A DNA stretch of 13,050 bases from NCBI GenBank assembly GCA_026645375.1, contig JAPFFX010000226.1:1-13050 (forward strand). Reading direction: 5' to 3'. The notes under the pieces are model-generated. The model searched no databases. It saw only the letters and a program-made list of their open reading frames with translations, and was not told where the DNA came from. Below, one piece after another: positions 5,804-12,653 of this stretch. The DNA comes from Citricoccus sp. WCRC_4 (GTDB lineage: Bacteria; Actinomycetota; Actinomycetes; Actinomycetales; Micrococcaceae). Position numbers and translations under genes: made by a program. Within the stretch, counting starts at the first letter, position 1. Each line of letters opens with the position of its first letter.

Positions 5804-7384
5804 TTGATAACCGTCGAGAAGGTGTTGCGCCTCGGGGAGCTGGGCCTGCAGACCCTGGTCGAGGGGGCCATGAACCGCCCGGTGGCCTGGGTCGCCACGA
5901 CCGAGCTGGCGGACCCCACCCCGTACCTCAGCGGCGGGGAGATCGTCCTGTTCACCGGGATCACCAGCCCCACCGACGGTCCGTCCTGGAGCAGTTACGT
6001 CCGGCGTCTCGATGACCGCGGCGTCGTCGCCCTCGGGATGGGAGTGGGGCGGCGACTGACGTGGCCGGAGGTGCCCGAGGGGCTCATCGAGGCGGTCCGG
6101 GGAACGGGACTGACGCTCTTCGCGGTGCCGGAGAAGACGACCTTCCTGCAGGTCATCCGGGCGGTGGCGGGACTGCGCGCGGCCGAGGAGCGCGCCGCGC
6201 TGGAGACCAGCCTGGCCCATCAGCGCGCACTGACCCGGGCGGCCACGGCCGTCGACGGCTCCACCCAGGTCCTCAAGACCCTCGCCACGTTGCTGCCCGG
6301 GGCGTGGGCGGCCGTCTGCACCGCGGACGGCGACGTCCAGGAGCGCTCCGCACCGGCCATCCCGCCCCTGCCGACCGACCGCACCCTCGCGCAGCTCATC
6401 GGTCGCCTGCGCGACGGCGGGCTGCGGGGAGCCCTCCGTGAGACGGGTCCGGACGGCACCGTGGTCATCCACCCGCTGGGTGTCCACGGCGACCCCCAGG
6501 GATACCTCGTCGTCGTCCTGCCCCACCCGCTCGACCAGGCGCAGTCGGGCACCATCTCGACCACGGTGGCCCTGCTCTCCCTGCACGCCGAGCGGGCTGC
6601 GGAGCGGCAGCTCTCCCGCCGCCGCATCCGGGCCGGTGCGGTCGCCCTGTTGCTCGGCGGTGACCTCCGCGCCGGCGACGCCCTGCTCTCGGTGGCCGGC
6701 GACGAGGCCTGGGGGCGAGGAGTACGCGGGATCCGCGTCTGCGTCCTCCGCGGGGCTCCCGAGCTCATCCGGGAGGCAGGCCGCCGGATCGAGGGCCACA
6801 CCGACCGGACCGGTCATCGGATGCTCATGGGGACCCCGGTTCCGCGCCATGACTCGGAGGAGGAGGCCCCGGTGCTGGTGGAGGACACCTCCGCAGCCCT
6901 GTCGATCCTGCACCAGGTCGTGGCCACCGCGGCCCTGCGGGCCGGCATCGGGGGCAGCGTGACCGTCGACGACGCCGCCACCAGTCACACCCAGGCGCTC
7001 CACGTGCTGGAGCGCACCGCTGCGCAGCACCGTGTCGGTTCCTGGGACGACCTGGCGGCGGGGGGGATCGCCGGCCTGCTGCCGGCGGAGGCCGCCCGGG
7101 CATGGGCCCGGGAGCTCCTGGACCCGCTCACCTCGCAGGGGCCCACCGGGCAACGGCTGCTGGAGACCCTGCGCGTCTTCCTGGCCCACAACGGCAACCG
7201 TCGCCAGGCGGCCGAGGAGCTCGGGGTCCACCGGAACACCCTCCTGCACCAGCTGCAGTCCGCCGAACGCGCGCTCCAGCGGTCCCTGGAGGACCCCCAG
7301 TTGCGGGCCGACCTCTGGATCGCGCTGCACGTGACCGAGGGAGAGGGCCTCCGGTCCCGGCGGGGGCCCCACCGTCCGGACTGA
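5804..7384 (+). CDS. PucR-family transcriptional regulator, probable regulator of the adjacent gabT/permease genes
   Basis: From the TTG at 5804 the protein has 526 residues. Residues 1-120 resemble the PucR N-terminal domain (MITVEKVLRL, YLSGGEIVLFTGI, GVVALGMGVGRR, TLFAVPEKTTF). The middle is a variable sensing region, and the C-terminal helix-turn-helix (about 456-510) has the family pattern LRVFLAHNGNRRQAAEELGVHRNTLLHQL. Homology suggests the protein begins at ITVEKV, and GGAGG lies nine bases before this TTG; the longer GTG form (5732, 24 extra residues) has no ribosome site and lies in a hairpin loop. PucR proteins are mostly ligand-responsive activators of nitrogen-compound catabolism, and a PucR-type GabR is reported to control GABA use in Corynebacterium. 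Here it sits 135 bases before gabT on the same strand, so control of gabT is likely but inferred. The effector is unknown. Confidence 0.88.
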   Translation: MITVEKVLRLGELGLQTLVEGAMNRPVAWVATTELADPTPYLSGGEIVLFTGITSPTDGPSWSSYVRRLDDRGVVALGMGVGRRLTWPEVPEGLIEAVRGTGLTLFAVPEKTTFLQVIRAVAGLRAAEERAALETSLAHQRALTRAATAVDGSTQVLKTLATLLPGAWAAVCTADGDVQERSAPAIPPLPTDRTLAQLIGRLRDGGLRGALRETGPDGTVVIHPLGVHGDPQGYLVVVLPHPLDQAQSGTISTTVALLSLHAERAAERQLSRRRIRAGAVALLLGGDLRAGDALLSVAGDEAWGRGVRGIRVCVLRGAPELIREAGRRIEGHTDRTGHRMLMGTPVPRHDSEEEAPVLVEDTSAALSILHQVVATAALRAGIGGSVTVDDAATSHTQALHVLERTAAQHRVGSWDDLAAGGIAGLLPAEAARAWARELLDPLTSQGPTGQRLLETLRVFLAHNGNRRQAAEELGVHRNTLLHQLQSAERALQRSLEDPQLRADLWIALHVTEGEGLRSRRGPHRPD

Positions 7385-7392
7385 CGGTGGGG
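7367..7392 (+). terminator. 10-bp perfect hairpin at the end of pucR
   Basis: CCCCACCGTC (7367-7376), six-base loop, GACGGTGGGG (7383-7392). It spans the pucR stop codon (7382-7384), with no U-tract after it. Its position between pucR and an apparently separate gabT promoter suggests a terminator; partial read-through cannot be excluded. Confidence 0.5.
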
Positions 7393-7403
7393 GCTATGCC
7401 ACA

Positions 7404-7431
7404 TGCACACCGCTGCCGGAATGATTGTGCA
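7404..7431. promoter_or_regulatory. Inverted half-sites upstream of gabT, candidate PucR operator
   Basis: TGCACA (7404-7409) and TGTGCA (7426-7431) are inverted copies with centres 22 bases apart, two helical turns, as expected for a dimer on one DNA face. The right half overlaps the -35 position of the gabT promoter candidate, which itself lacks a recognisable -35 hexamer. That arrangement suits an activator. Binding by the adjacent PucR protein is inference. Confidence 0.4.
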
Positions 7432-7452
7432 CTGCGTCACGCGATCGCTGTC

Positions 7453-7458
7453 TAGGCT
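7453..7458 (+). promoter_or_regulatory. Candidate -10 element for gabT
   Basis: TAGGCT fits TAnnnT and predicts a start near 7465, giving a leader of about 55 bases before the ATG at 7520. The 17-bp-spaced hexamer CACTGC is a poor -35. An 8-bp palindrome GCGATCGC (7441-7448) lies in the spacer. Confidence 0.35.
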
Positions 7459-7519
7459 CGCCCCAGGAGTCCGCCCTGCCCACCGCGGGGCGTCGTCGCA
7501 TCACGAAAGGCCGGTTGTC

Positions 7520-8899
7520 ATGTCCCTGACCGTTTCCCCCTCCCTTCCGACCCTGGACGCGCGGTTGCCCCAGCGCCGCGAACTGGTCACCGAGGTCCCC
7601 GGGCCCCGCTCGCGTGAACTGCAGGAGCGGCGTGATGCCGTGGTGCCGCGCGGCCTGGTCTCGAGCCTGCCGGTCTTCGCCGAGGACGCGGACGGCGGCG
7701 TGATCCGGGACGTCGACGGCAATTCCTTCATCGACCTCGGCTCGGGCATCGCGGTGACCAGCGTCGGCGCGTCCTCACCGGCGGTGGCGGCGGCCGTGGC
7801 CGAGCAGGCCGGACGCTTCACTCACACCTGCTTCATGGTGACCCCCTACGAGGGCTACATCCAGGTGGCCGAGGAGTTGGCGCGACTGACCCCCGGGGAC
7901 CATGCCAAGCGGACCGCCCTGTTCAACTCGGGGGCCGAGGCCGTGGAGAACGCCGTCAAGATCGCCCGCCTGGCCACCGGTCGCCAGGCCGTGGTCGCCT
8001 TCGACCACGCCTATCACGGGCGGACGAACCTCACGATGGGCCTGACCGCCAAGACCATGCCCTACAAGACGAACTTCGGTCCCTTCGCCCCGGAGATCTA
8101 CCGGATGCCCATGAGCTACCCGTTCCGCGAGGAGAACCCGTCGCTGACCGGGCCCGAGGCGGCCCGTCGGGCCATCACCCAGATCGAGAAGCAGATCGGC
8201 GCGGAGTCCACCGCGGCGATCCTCATCGAGCCGATCCAGGGTGAGGGCGGCTTCATCGTCCCCGCCGAGGGGTTCCTGCCCACGCTGGCCACCTGGGCCC
8301 GGGAGAACGGCGTGGTCTTCATCGCCGACGAGGTCCAGGCCGGCTTCTGCCGCACCGGGGCCTGGTTCGCCTCCGAGCACGAGGGCGTGGTGCCCGACCT
8401 GATCACCATGGCCAAGGGCATCGCCGGTGGCATGCCGCTCTCCGCGGTCACCGGTCGCGCCGAGCTGTTCGACGCCGTCCACCCCGGAGGGCTCGGTGGC
8501 ACCTACGGTGGCAACCCGGTGGCCTGCGCCGCCGCGCTGGCGACCCTGGAGACCATGCGAGAACTGGACCTGGCGGCCCGTGCCCGGGCCATCGAGGCCA
8601 TCGTCGTCGGCCGGCTGCGCGCGTTGCAGGAGGAACTCGGTGGCACGCAGGGACCGATCGGGGAGATCCGCGGCCGCGGGGCGATGCTGGCGATCGAGCT
8701 GGTCAAGCCCGGCACCACCGAACCCGACCCCGAGTCCACGAAGGCCGTGGCCGCCGCCTGCCTGGCCGAGGGCGTGCTGATCCTGACCTGTGGCACCTAT
8801 GGCAACGTCATCCGCCTGTTGCCGCCGCTGGTCATCGACGAGCAGCTGCTGCAGGACGGCCTCGACGTCCTCGAGGCCGCCCTCCGCGGCACCCGCTGA
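7520..8899 (+). CDS. gabT: 4-aminobutyrate--2-oxoglutarate aminotransferase (class III, PLP-dependent)
   Basis: The 459-residue enzyme has the usual GabT length and full class III aminotransferase features. These are the SGAEAVENAVKIAR phosphate-binding region (137-150), FDHAYHGRT (161-169), IEPIQGEGG (236-244), IADEVQ with the PLP pyridine-nitrogen aspartate D270, and MAKGIAGG with Schiff-base lysine K299. It should transfer the amino group of GABA to 2-oxoglutarate, giving succinate semialdehyde and glutamate; 5-aminovalerate and similar omega-amino acids are possible alternatives. The ATG at 7520 has GAAAGG nine bases upstream. An in-frame extension to 7403 would run through the promoter region and is rejected. 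The expected partner, succinate-semialdehyde dehydrogenase (gabD), is not in the window, which is unusual next to gabT. PucR is directly upstream and the permease downstream. Confidence 0.92.
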   Translation: MSLTVSPSLPTLDARLPQRRELVTEVPGPRSRELQERRDAVVPRGLVSSLPVFAEDADGGVIRDVDGNSFIDLGSGIAVTSVGASSPAVAAAVAEQAGRFTHTCFMVTPYEGYIQVAEELARLTPGDHAKRTALFNSGAEAVENAVKIARLATGRQAVVAFDHAYHGRTNLTMGLTAKTMPYKTNFGPFAPEIYRMPMSYPFREENPSLTGPEAARRAITQIEKQIGAESTAAILIEPIQGEGGFIVPAEGFLPTLATWARENGVVFIADEVQAGFCRTGAWFASEHEGVVPDLITMAKGIAGGMPLSAVTGRAELFDAVHPGGLGGTYGGNPVACAAALATLETMRELDLAARARAIEAIVVGRLRALQEELGGTQGPIGEIRGRGAMLAIELVKPGTTEPDPESTKAVAAACLAEGVLILTCGTYGNVIRLLPPLVIDEQLLQDGLDVLEAALRGTR

Positions 8900-8909
8900 C
8901 CTCCGTGTC

Positions 8910-8956
8910 CCACCGACACCCGTCGCGTCCCGGAGGGCCGTGGCGGGTGCCGGTGG
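8910..8956. repeat. Long-loop inverted repeat directly after gabT
   Basis: Arms 8910-8922 and 8944-8956 are 13 bases each with one mismatch. The 21-base loop contains a small CCC-GGA-GGG stem. It starts ten bases after the gabT stop and is the first of three successive hairpins. Confidence 0.4.
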
Positions 8957-8968
8957 TGGCCGCAGCCT

Positions 8969-8987
8969 GACCCGCATCCTGCGGGTC
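8969..8987. repeat. Perfect 8-bp hairpin after gabT
   Basis: GACCCGCA (8969-8976), loop TCC, TGCGGGTC (8980-8987). It is a short, tight stem in the second position of the hairpin series, only four bases before the large terminator-like stem. Confidence 0.45.
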
Positions 8988-8990
8988 CAT

Positions 8991-9039
8991 CCGAGGGGGC
9001 TGTGCCGGGCGCATCGTGCGCCGGGCACAGCCCCCTCGG
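8991..9039 (+). terminator. Strong 23-bp stem, probable gabT terminator
   Basis: Arms 8991-9013 and 9017-9039 are complementary over 23 positions with one mismatch and a TCG loop, by far the strongest stem in the window. No U-tract follows, which is common in high-GC Actinomycetota. It most likely ends the gabT transcript and isolates the permease/P450 operon. Its symmetry means it would also form on the opposite strand, although no minus-strand gene faces it. Confidence 0.65.
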
Positions 9040-9110
9040 CGTCCCCAGGACGGCGTCTCCGACGGGTCCGCGATAGCGCCTGGGGCGTCCTGGAGCGGAA
9101 AAATCACCCC

Positions 9111-9138
9111 TTGCGTAAACCTCTATGACTGTTAGTAT
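9111..9138 (+). promoter_or_regulatory. Candidate promoter of the permease-P450-ferredoxin-reductase operon
   Basis: TTGCGT (9111-9116), 16-base spacer, TAGTAT (9133-9138). It lies in an AT-richer island rare for this genome, and is the best sigma-70-like pair I found in the window. It implies transcription from about 9145 and a 5' leader of roughly 310 nt before the permease ATG. Confidence 0.5.
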
Positions 9139-9144
9139 TTCCTC

Positions 9145-9457
9145 CATGGTTCGGAATGTGGCTCGCATCACAATCCGACCGGCAGCTGGGCAGGCTCTGG
9201 ATTCACACCTCTCCAAACCCGCCTTGTTGCAGGGATTCCCGCACTCTTGGGTGCTGCCCGCCACTCGCGGACGGTGACCTCTTAACCGGGATGAAACGTG
9301 CAGAACCCTAGTAGAAACACACCTTTGGTTTATTGAATCCACGCACCTCCACTGGCGAACCCACCGTCGACGAGGTCATCCGAGGGAGCTCGAATCCCCT
9401 CGCTCTGCAGCTTTTCACCGTCTCAGCCGTCCAACGGCCCCAGGCAAAGGACTGAAC
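9145..9457 (+). other. Long structured, lower-GC 5' leader before the permease; no ORF seen
   Basis: This stretch has no credible coding frame and visibly lower G+C than the genes around it. Hairpins I can draw are 9148-9160 with 9169-9180 (one bulge, one mismatch), CGAGGG/CCCTCG at 9381-9402 and GCCGT-CCA-ACGGC at 9426-9438, just before the ribosome site AAAGGA. GACGGTG (9270-9276) can pair with an identical CACCGTC at either 9362-9368 or 9416-9422. TGACCTC (9275-9281) can pair with GAGGTCA (9372-9378), adjacent to the first of these. Mutually exclusive pairing near the start codon is what a riboswitch or attenuator would show. I do not recognise a known class (guanidine, T-box, glycine and lysine signatures are not evident). 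Confidence 0.4.
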
Positions 9458-11089
9458 ATGGATCATTCTCACGCAGGATCCGCACCGACTCTGCCGGTCT
9501 CCGATGAGCCCGGGGAGTATCGCAGCGAGTTCAAGCGCGAAATGGGCTTCTGGGGAAACCTGGCCCTCGGGTTCACCTACCTCTCTCCCGTCGTGGGGGT
9601 CTACACCACGATCGGTGCGGCCATCGCGATCTCCGGTGCGCCGGCCTTCTGGTGGCTCGTCATCGCCGGTTTCGGCCAGCTCCTGGTCGCCATGGTCTTC
9701 GGAGAGGTGGTCTCCCAGTACCCGATCGCTGGCGGTATCTACCCCTGGAACCGCAAGCTCTGGGGCCGCAAGTGGGGATGGATGAGCGGCTGGGTGTACG
9801 CCGTCGCCATCTGTGCCACCATCGCCTCGGTCGCCTACGGCGCGGGCCCCTTCCTCGGCAGCCTGCTCGAGGTGGAGATGTCCCCGCTGGCCAACGTCAT
9901 ACTCGCCCTCGGCATCCTGGTGATCGCCACGCTCATCAACTACGGCGGCACGAAGCTCCTGGCCAAGGTGGCGTTCTTCGGCTTCGTCGCCGAGATCGTC
10001 GCGACCGTCGTGATCGGGGCCTGGTTGCTCATCGGAGCCCGAAAGCATGACCTGTCCGTGCTGTTCACCGACTTCCGGCCGGCCGACCTGCAGGGGGATG
10101 CACCCTTCGCGGTGGCCTTCATCGGTGCGGCCATCATGGGCATCTACCTGTACTACGGCTTCGAGGCCAACGGCGACGTCGCCGAGGAGGTCGTGGATCC
10201 GGGCCGGGTCATCCCCAAGGCCATGCGCATGACCGTCTACATCGGCGGCATCGCCTCCATGTTCATCGCCCTGGGTCTCATCCTCGCCATCCCGGACTTC
10301 CGCGCCGTGATGGACGGCACCGCCACGGATCCCATCGGCGAGTTGTTCCTGAGCGTCTTCGGCGCCCAGGGGTTCAAGATCGTGCTCGTGGTCGTCCTGG
10401 TCTCCTACCTCTCCTGCACCATCTCCCTGCAGGCCGCGGCCTCGCGACTGCTGTTCTCGATGGGCCGGGACCGGCAGCTGCCGGGTTCCGCGCTGCTGCG
10501 CCGGTTCAGCGAGCGCCGCGCCGTCCCGCCGTACTCGCTGGCGGCCGCCGGCCTCCTTCCGGCCGCGTTCGTCGTGATCTCACTGCTGAGCGCGGATGCC
10601 CTGATCGCCATCGTGTCCTTCGCGGCCCTCGGCATCTACCTGGCCTTCGCCTCCGTGGTCGCGGCCTACCTCCGCGCCCGGTTCAAGGGCTGGCAACCCA
10701 GCGGTCACTTCCGGATGGGCCTCTGGGGCATCGTGGTCGGTTGCGTCGCCCTGGCCTACCAGCTGTTCGCGATGTTCACCCTCGTCCAGCCGATCCCCGG
10801 GGCCGTCTGGTACGAGGCCTGGCTGGTGGCCCTGGTCGCCATCGTCGTCCTGGTCGTGGGCCTGGTCTACATGACCTCGGCCCGGCCCTACCTCAACGAG
10901 CCCGCCAGCCTGGCGGACGGCCGGGACTACGCCGAACCGATCTCGCCGACGGAGGAGATCGTCGACATGGCGGTCCGGATCGATGGCGGCACCCCCCACC
11001 CCTATCCGCACCGTGACGCTCCCCGGGACGGACTCCGCGCCGGCGCGCAGGCGTCAGCGCCCGATTCACTGACCCGCGACCCGTCCTGA
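9458..11089 (+). CDS. APC-superfamily amino acid/amine permease
   Basis: The 543-residue protein has about twelve hydrophobic segments and a hydrophilic N-terminus (1-29) and C-terminal tail (about 475-543), consistent with a cytoplasmic-membrane APC transporter. LALGFTYLSPVVGVYTTIG (35-53) is the broken first helix of the family, and FGEVVSQYPIAGGIYPWNRKLWG (81-103) is the conserved helix 2-3 loop seen in GABA/choline/amino-acid permeases of the UGA4/BAT1-like branch. It likely imports GABA, another amino acid or an amine by proton or sodium symport; the exact substrate is not readable. The ATG follows AAAGGA at six to seven bases. It is followed by the P450 gene after 25 bases, so all four downstream genes are probably one operon. 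The substrate it brings in may be the P450 substrate. Confidence 0.88.
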   Translation: MDHSHAGSAPTLPVSDEPGEYRSEFKREMGFWGNLALGFTYLSPVVGVYTTIGAAIAISGAPAFWWLVIAGFGQLLVAMVFGEVVSQYPIAGGIYPWNRKLWGRKWGWMSGWVYAVAICATIASVAYGAGPFLGSLLEVEMSPLANVILALGILVIATLINYGGTKLLAKVAFFGFVAEIVATVVIGAWLLIGARKHDLSVLFTDFRPADLQGDAPFAVAFIGAAIMGIYLYYGFEANGDVAEEVVDPGRVIPKAMRMTVYIGGIASMFIALGLILAIPDFRAVMDGTATDPIGELFLSVFGAQGFKIVLVVVLVSYLSCTISLQAAASRLLFSMGRDRQLPGSALLRRFSERRAVPPYSLAAAGLLPAAFVVISLLSADALIAIVSFAALGIYLAFASVVAAYLRARFKGWQPSGHFRMGLWGIVVGCVALAYQLFAMFTLVQPIPGAVWYEAWLVALVAIVVLVVGLVYMTSARPYLNEPASLADGRDYAEPISPTEEIVDMAVRIDGGTPHPYPHRDAPRDGLRAGAQASAPDSLTRDPS

Positions 11090-11114
11090 GCCCCGCACCC
11101 GAAAGGACCACCCC

Positions 11115-12353
11115 ATGACCATCACCACCGCCCACGATGTCCCGTACCTGGACATGTCGGCCCCGCACTTCGCCATGGCCTCCGAGGCCGTCCGCGACGC
11201 CCGGGACGCGAACTGGTACGCCCGGACCAACTACGGCCTGGCCGTCCTGTCCTACGAGGACGTCTCGTCGCTGATGAAGAGCCCGAAGCTGATCCAGGGC
11301 TCGGCGGCCTGGCCGGAGCACAACGGCGTGCACAGCGGGATCTTCTACGACTGGTGGAAGCGCAACCTGCTGGTCCTGGAGGGTGAGGACCACCACCGCA
11401 TCCGCCGGCTGGCCAACCCGGCCTTCTCCCCGCGCAAGATCGCCGCCCTGGGGGATCGGTTCGAGTCACTGGCCAACGAGCTGATCGACGGCTGGATCGA
11501 GGACGGCCAGGTCGAGTTCGTGGAGGGCTTCGCCGCCCCCTTCGCCACGCGGGTGCTGTGCATCATGCTCGGGATCGACGAATCCGAGTGGGGGACCATC
11601 AACCGCCTGGCCTCCACCGTGGGGGCTGCCCTCGGCGTGACGATCAAGGAGGACATCGACGAGGTCGATGCCGCCCTGGTCGAGCTGCAGGAGTACGCGG
11701 AACGACTGATCTCGGACCGCCAGCAGAACCCGAAGGACGACTTCGTCACCCGACTCGTGGAGGCCAACCGTGAGGGAGACCGGCTGACCGACCCGGAGCT
11801 GCGCAACCTGCTCGTGCTGCTGATCTTCGGCGGCATGGACACGACCCGGAACCAGCTCGGACTGGCCATCCAGTCCTTCATCCGCCAGCCGCACCAGTGG
11901 GAGCTGCTCGCCGAGCGGCCCCGGGAACTGGCCAAGGCCGCCGTGGAGGAGGCACTGCGCGTCAACCCGACGACCCGCTGGGTGACCCGTGAGGTGGCCG
12001 AGACCTTCGAGCACAAGGGGCTGGTCCTGGAACAGGGGACGACGGTGCACATGTTCACCTACGCCTCGGGCACCGACCCGGAGAAGTTCGCCAACCCCGA
12101 GCGCATCGACCTGGAGGCCGAACACGCGCCCCACTATGCGTTCGGCGGTGGCGTGCACCATTGCCTGGGCCACTTCGTCGCCCGTTCCGACATGCAGGCG
12201 GCCCTGCCGGCACTGGCCACCCGGCTGGCCAACCTGAGCGTGGTGCCGGGCGGGGACGAGTGGATGCCGGACTCCGGCAACACCGGGCCCGTCCGCCTGA
12301 CCATCGCCTTCGACCGCCGTGCCACCACGGCCGACGGACAGCAGACGGCCTGA
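11115..12353 (+). CDS. Cytochrome P450 (bacterial soluble, class I redox system)
   Basis: The protein has 412 residues with no membrane anchor, typical of bacterial CYPs. LEGEDHHRIRRLANPAFSP (88-106) contains the C-helix heme-propionate residues. LLIFGGMDTTRNQ (235-247) is the I-helix oxygen-activation motif with D242-T243, though the usual leading Ala-Gly is Gly-Gly here. E279-x-x-R282 is the K-helix motif, and FGGGVHHCLG (343-352) is the heme loop with cysteine ligand C350. It should insert one oxygen atom from O2 into an organic substrate with two electrons supplied by the following ferredoxin and reductase. GAAAGGA seven bases before the ATG supports the start. Gene order P450-ferredoxin-reductase recalls the mor/pip secondary-amine systems of mycobacteria, but I cannot assign a CYP family by eye. 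Confidence 0.93.
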   Translation: MTITTAHDVPYLDMSAPHFAMASEAVRDARDANWYARTNYGLAVLSYEDVSSLMKSPKLIQGSAAWPEHNGVHSGIFYDWWKRNLLVLEGEDHHRIRRLANPAFSPRKIAALGDRFESLANELIDGWIEDGQVEFVEGFAAPFATRVLCIMLGIDESEWGTINRLASTVGAALGVTIKEDIDEVDAALVELQEYAERLISDRQQNPKDDFVTRLVEANREGDRLTDPELRNLLVLLIFGGMDTTRNQLGLAIQSFIRQPHQWELLAERPRELAKAAVEEALRVNPTTRWVTREVAETFEHKGLVLEQGTTVHMFTYASGTDPEKFANPERIDLEAEHAPHYAFGGGVHHCLGHFVARSDMQAALPALATRLANLSVVPGGDEWMPDSGNTGPVRLTIAFDRRATTADGQQTA

Positions 12354-12389
12354 GCCCGACACATCGGACACCCCCAGAGGAACAGATCC

Positions 12390-12650
12390 ATGAGCACGAC
12401 ACACGTTGACAGCAGCCGCGAGACGGCACCCGCCCCCCGAGACGAGGAGCAGAACATGAAGGTCTGGGTCGACCGCACGCTGTGCGAGAACCACGGGCAG
12501 TGCGCCATCGCCGCGCCGAGCACGTTCGAGATGGACGACGAGGGCATCCTCCAGTACACCGAGGGCTTTCCCGCGGACGAACTGGAGTACATCGAGGACG
12601 CCATGGACGTCTGCCCGGTACAGGCGATCTTCCTCAAAGGGGACCAGTGA
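12390..12650 (+). CDS. [3Fe-4S] ferredoxin, electron donor of the P450
   Basis: MKVWVDRTLCENHGQCAIAA... is the standard beginning of small P450-partner ferredoxins. Cluster ligands in the long form are C32, C38 and C75 (CPVQAI); the position that carries a fourth cysteine in [4Fe-4S] proteins is H35, indicating a [3Fe-4S] cluster. The acidic middle (48-74) suits docking to partner proteins. Two starts are possible. ATG 12390 (86 residues) has AGAGG nine bases upstream and leaves 36 bases after the P450. ATG 12456 (64 residues) has a better placed GAGGAG and gives the usual family length. The 22-residue extension is polar and low in complexity, so the short form may be the real or main product. 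It sits directly between P450 and reductase. Confidence 0.9.
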   Translation: MSTTHVDSSRETAPAPRDEEQNMKVWVDRTLCENHGQCAIAAPSTFEMDDEGILQYTEGFPADELEYIEDAMDVCPVQAIFLKGDQ

Positions 12651-12653
12651 GCC

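Noticed and set aside
5561..7372. 603-residue open frame on the minus strand across pucR
   Set aside because: It is antisense to a full-length PucR protein with recognisable domains at both ends; its translation is rich in Arg, Gly and Pro without any motif, as expected from GC-rich third-position bias.
7775..9028. 417-residue minus-strand open frame over gabT and its 3' hairpins
   Set aside because: Antisense to gabT with intact catalytic motifs, and it would translate through the terminator stems.
8797..9342. 181-residue minus-strand open frame in the gabT-permease gap
   Set aside because: No homology by eye, no ribosome site, passes through three hairpins and the permease promoter; composition does not look coding.
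9145..9457. Known riboswitch or T-box in the permease leader
   Set aside because: I looked for the conserved cores of guanidine-I, T-box, glycine and lysine elements and did not find them; only the generic structured-leader observation is kept.
9308..10048. 246-residue minus-strand open frame over the start of the permease
   Set aside because: Acidic/His-rich translation antisense to transmembrane helices, a common artefact opposite hydrophobic GC-rich genes.
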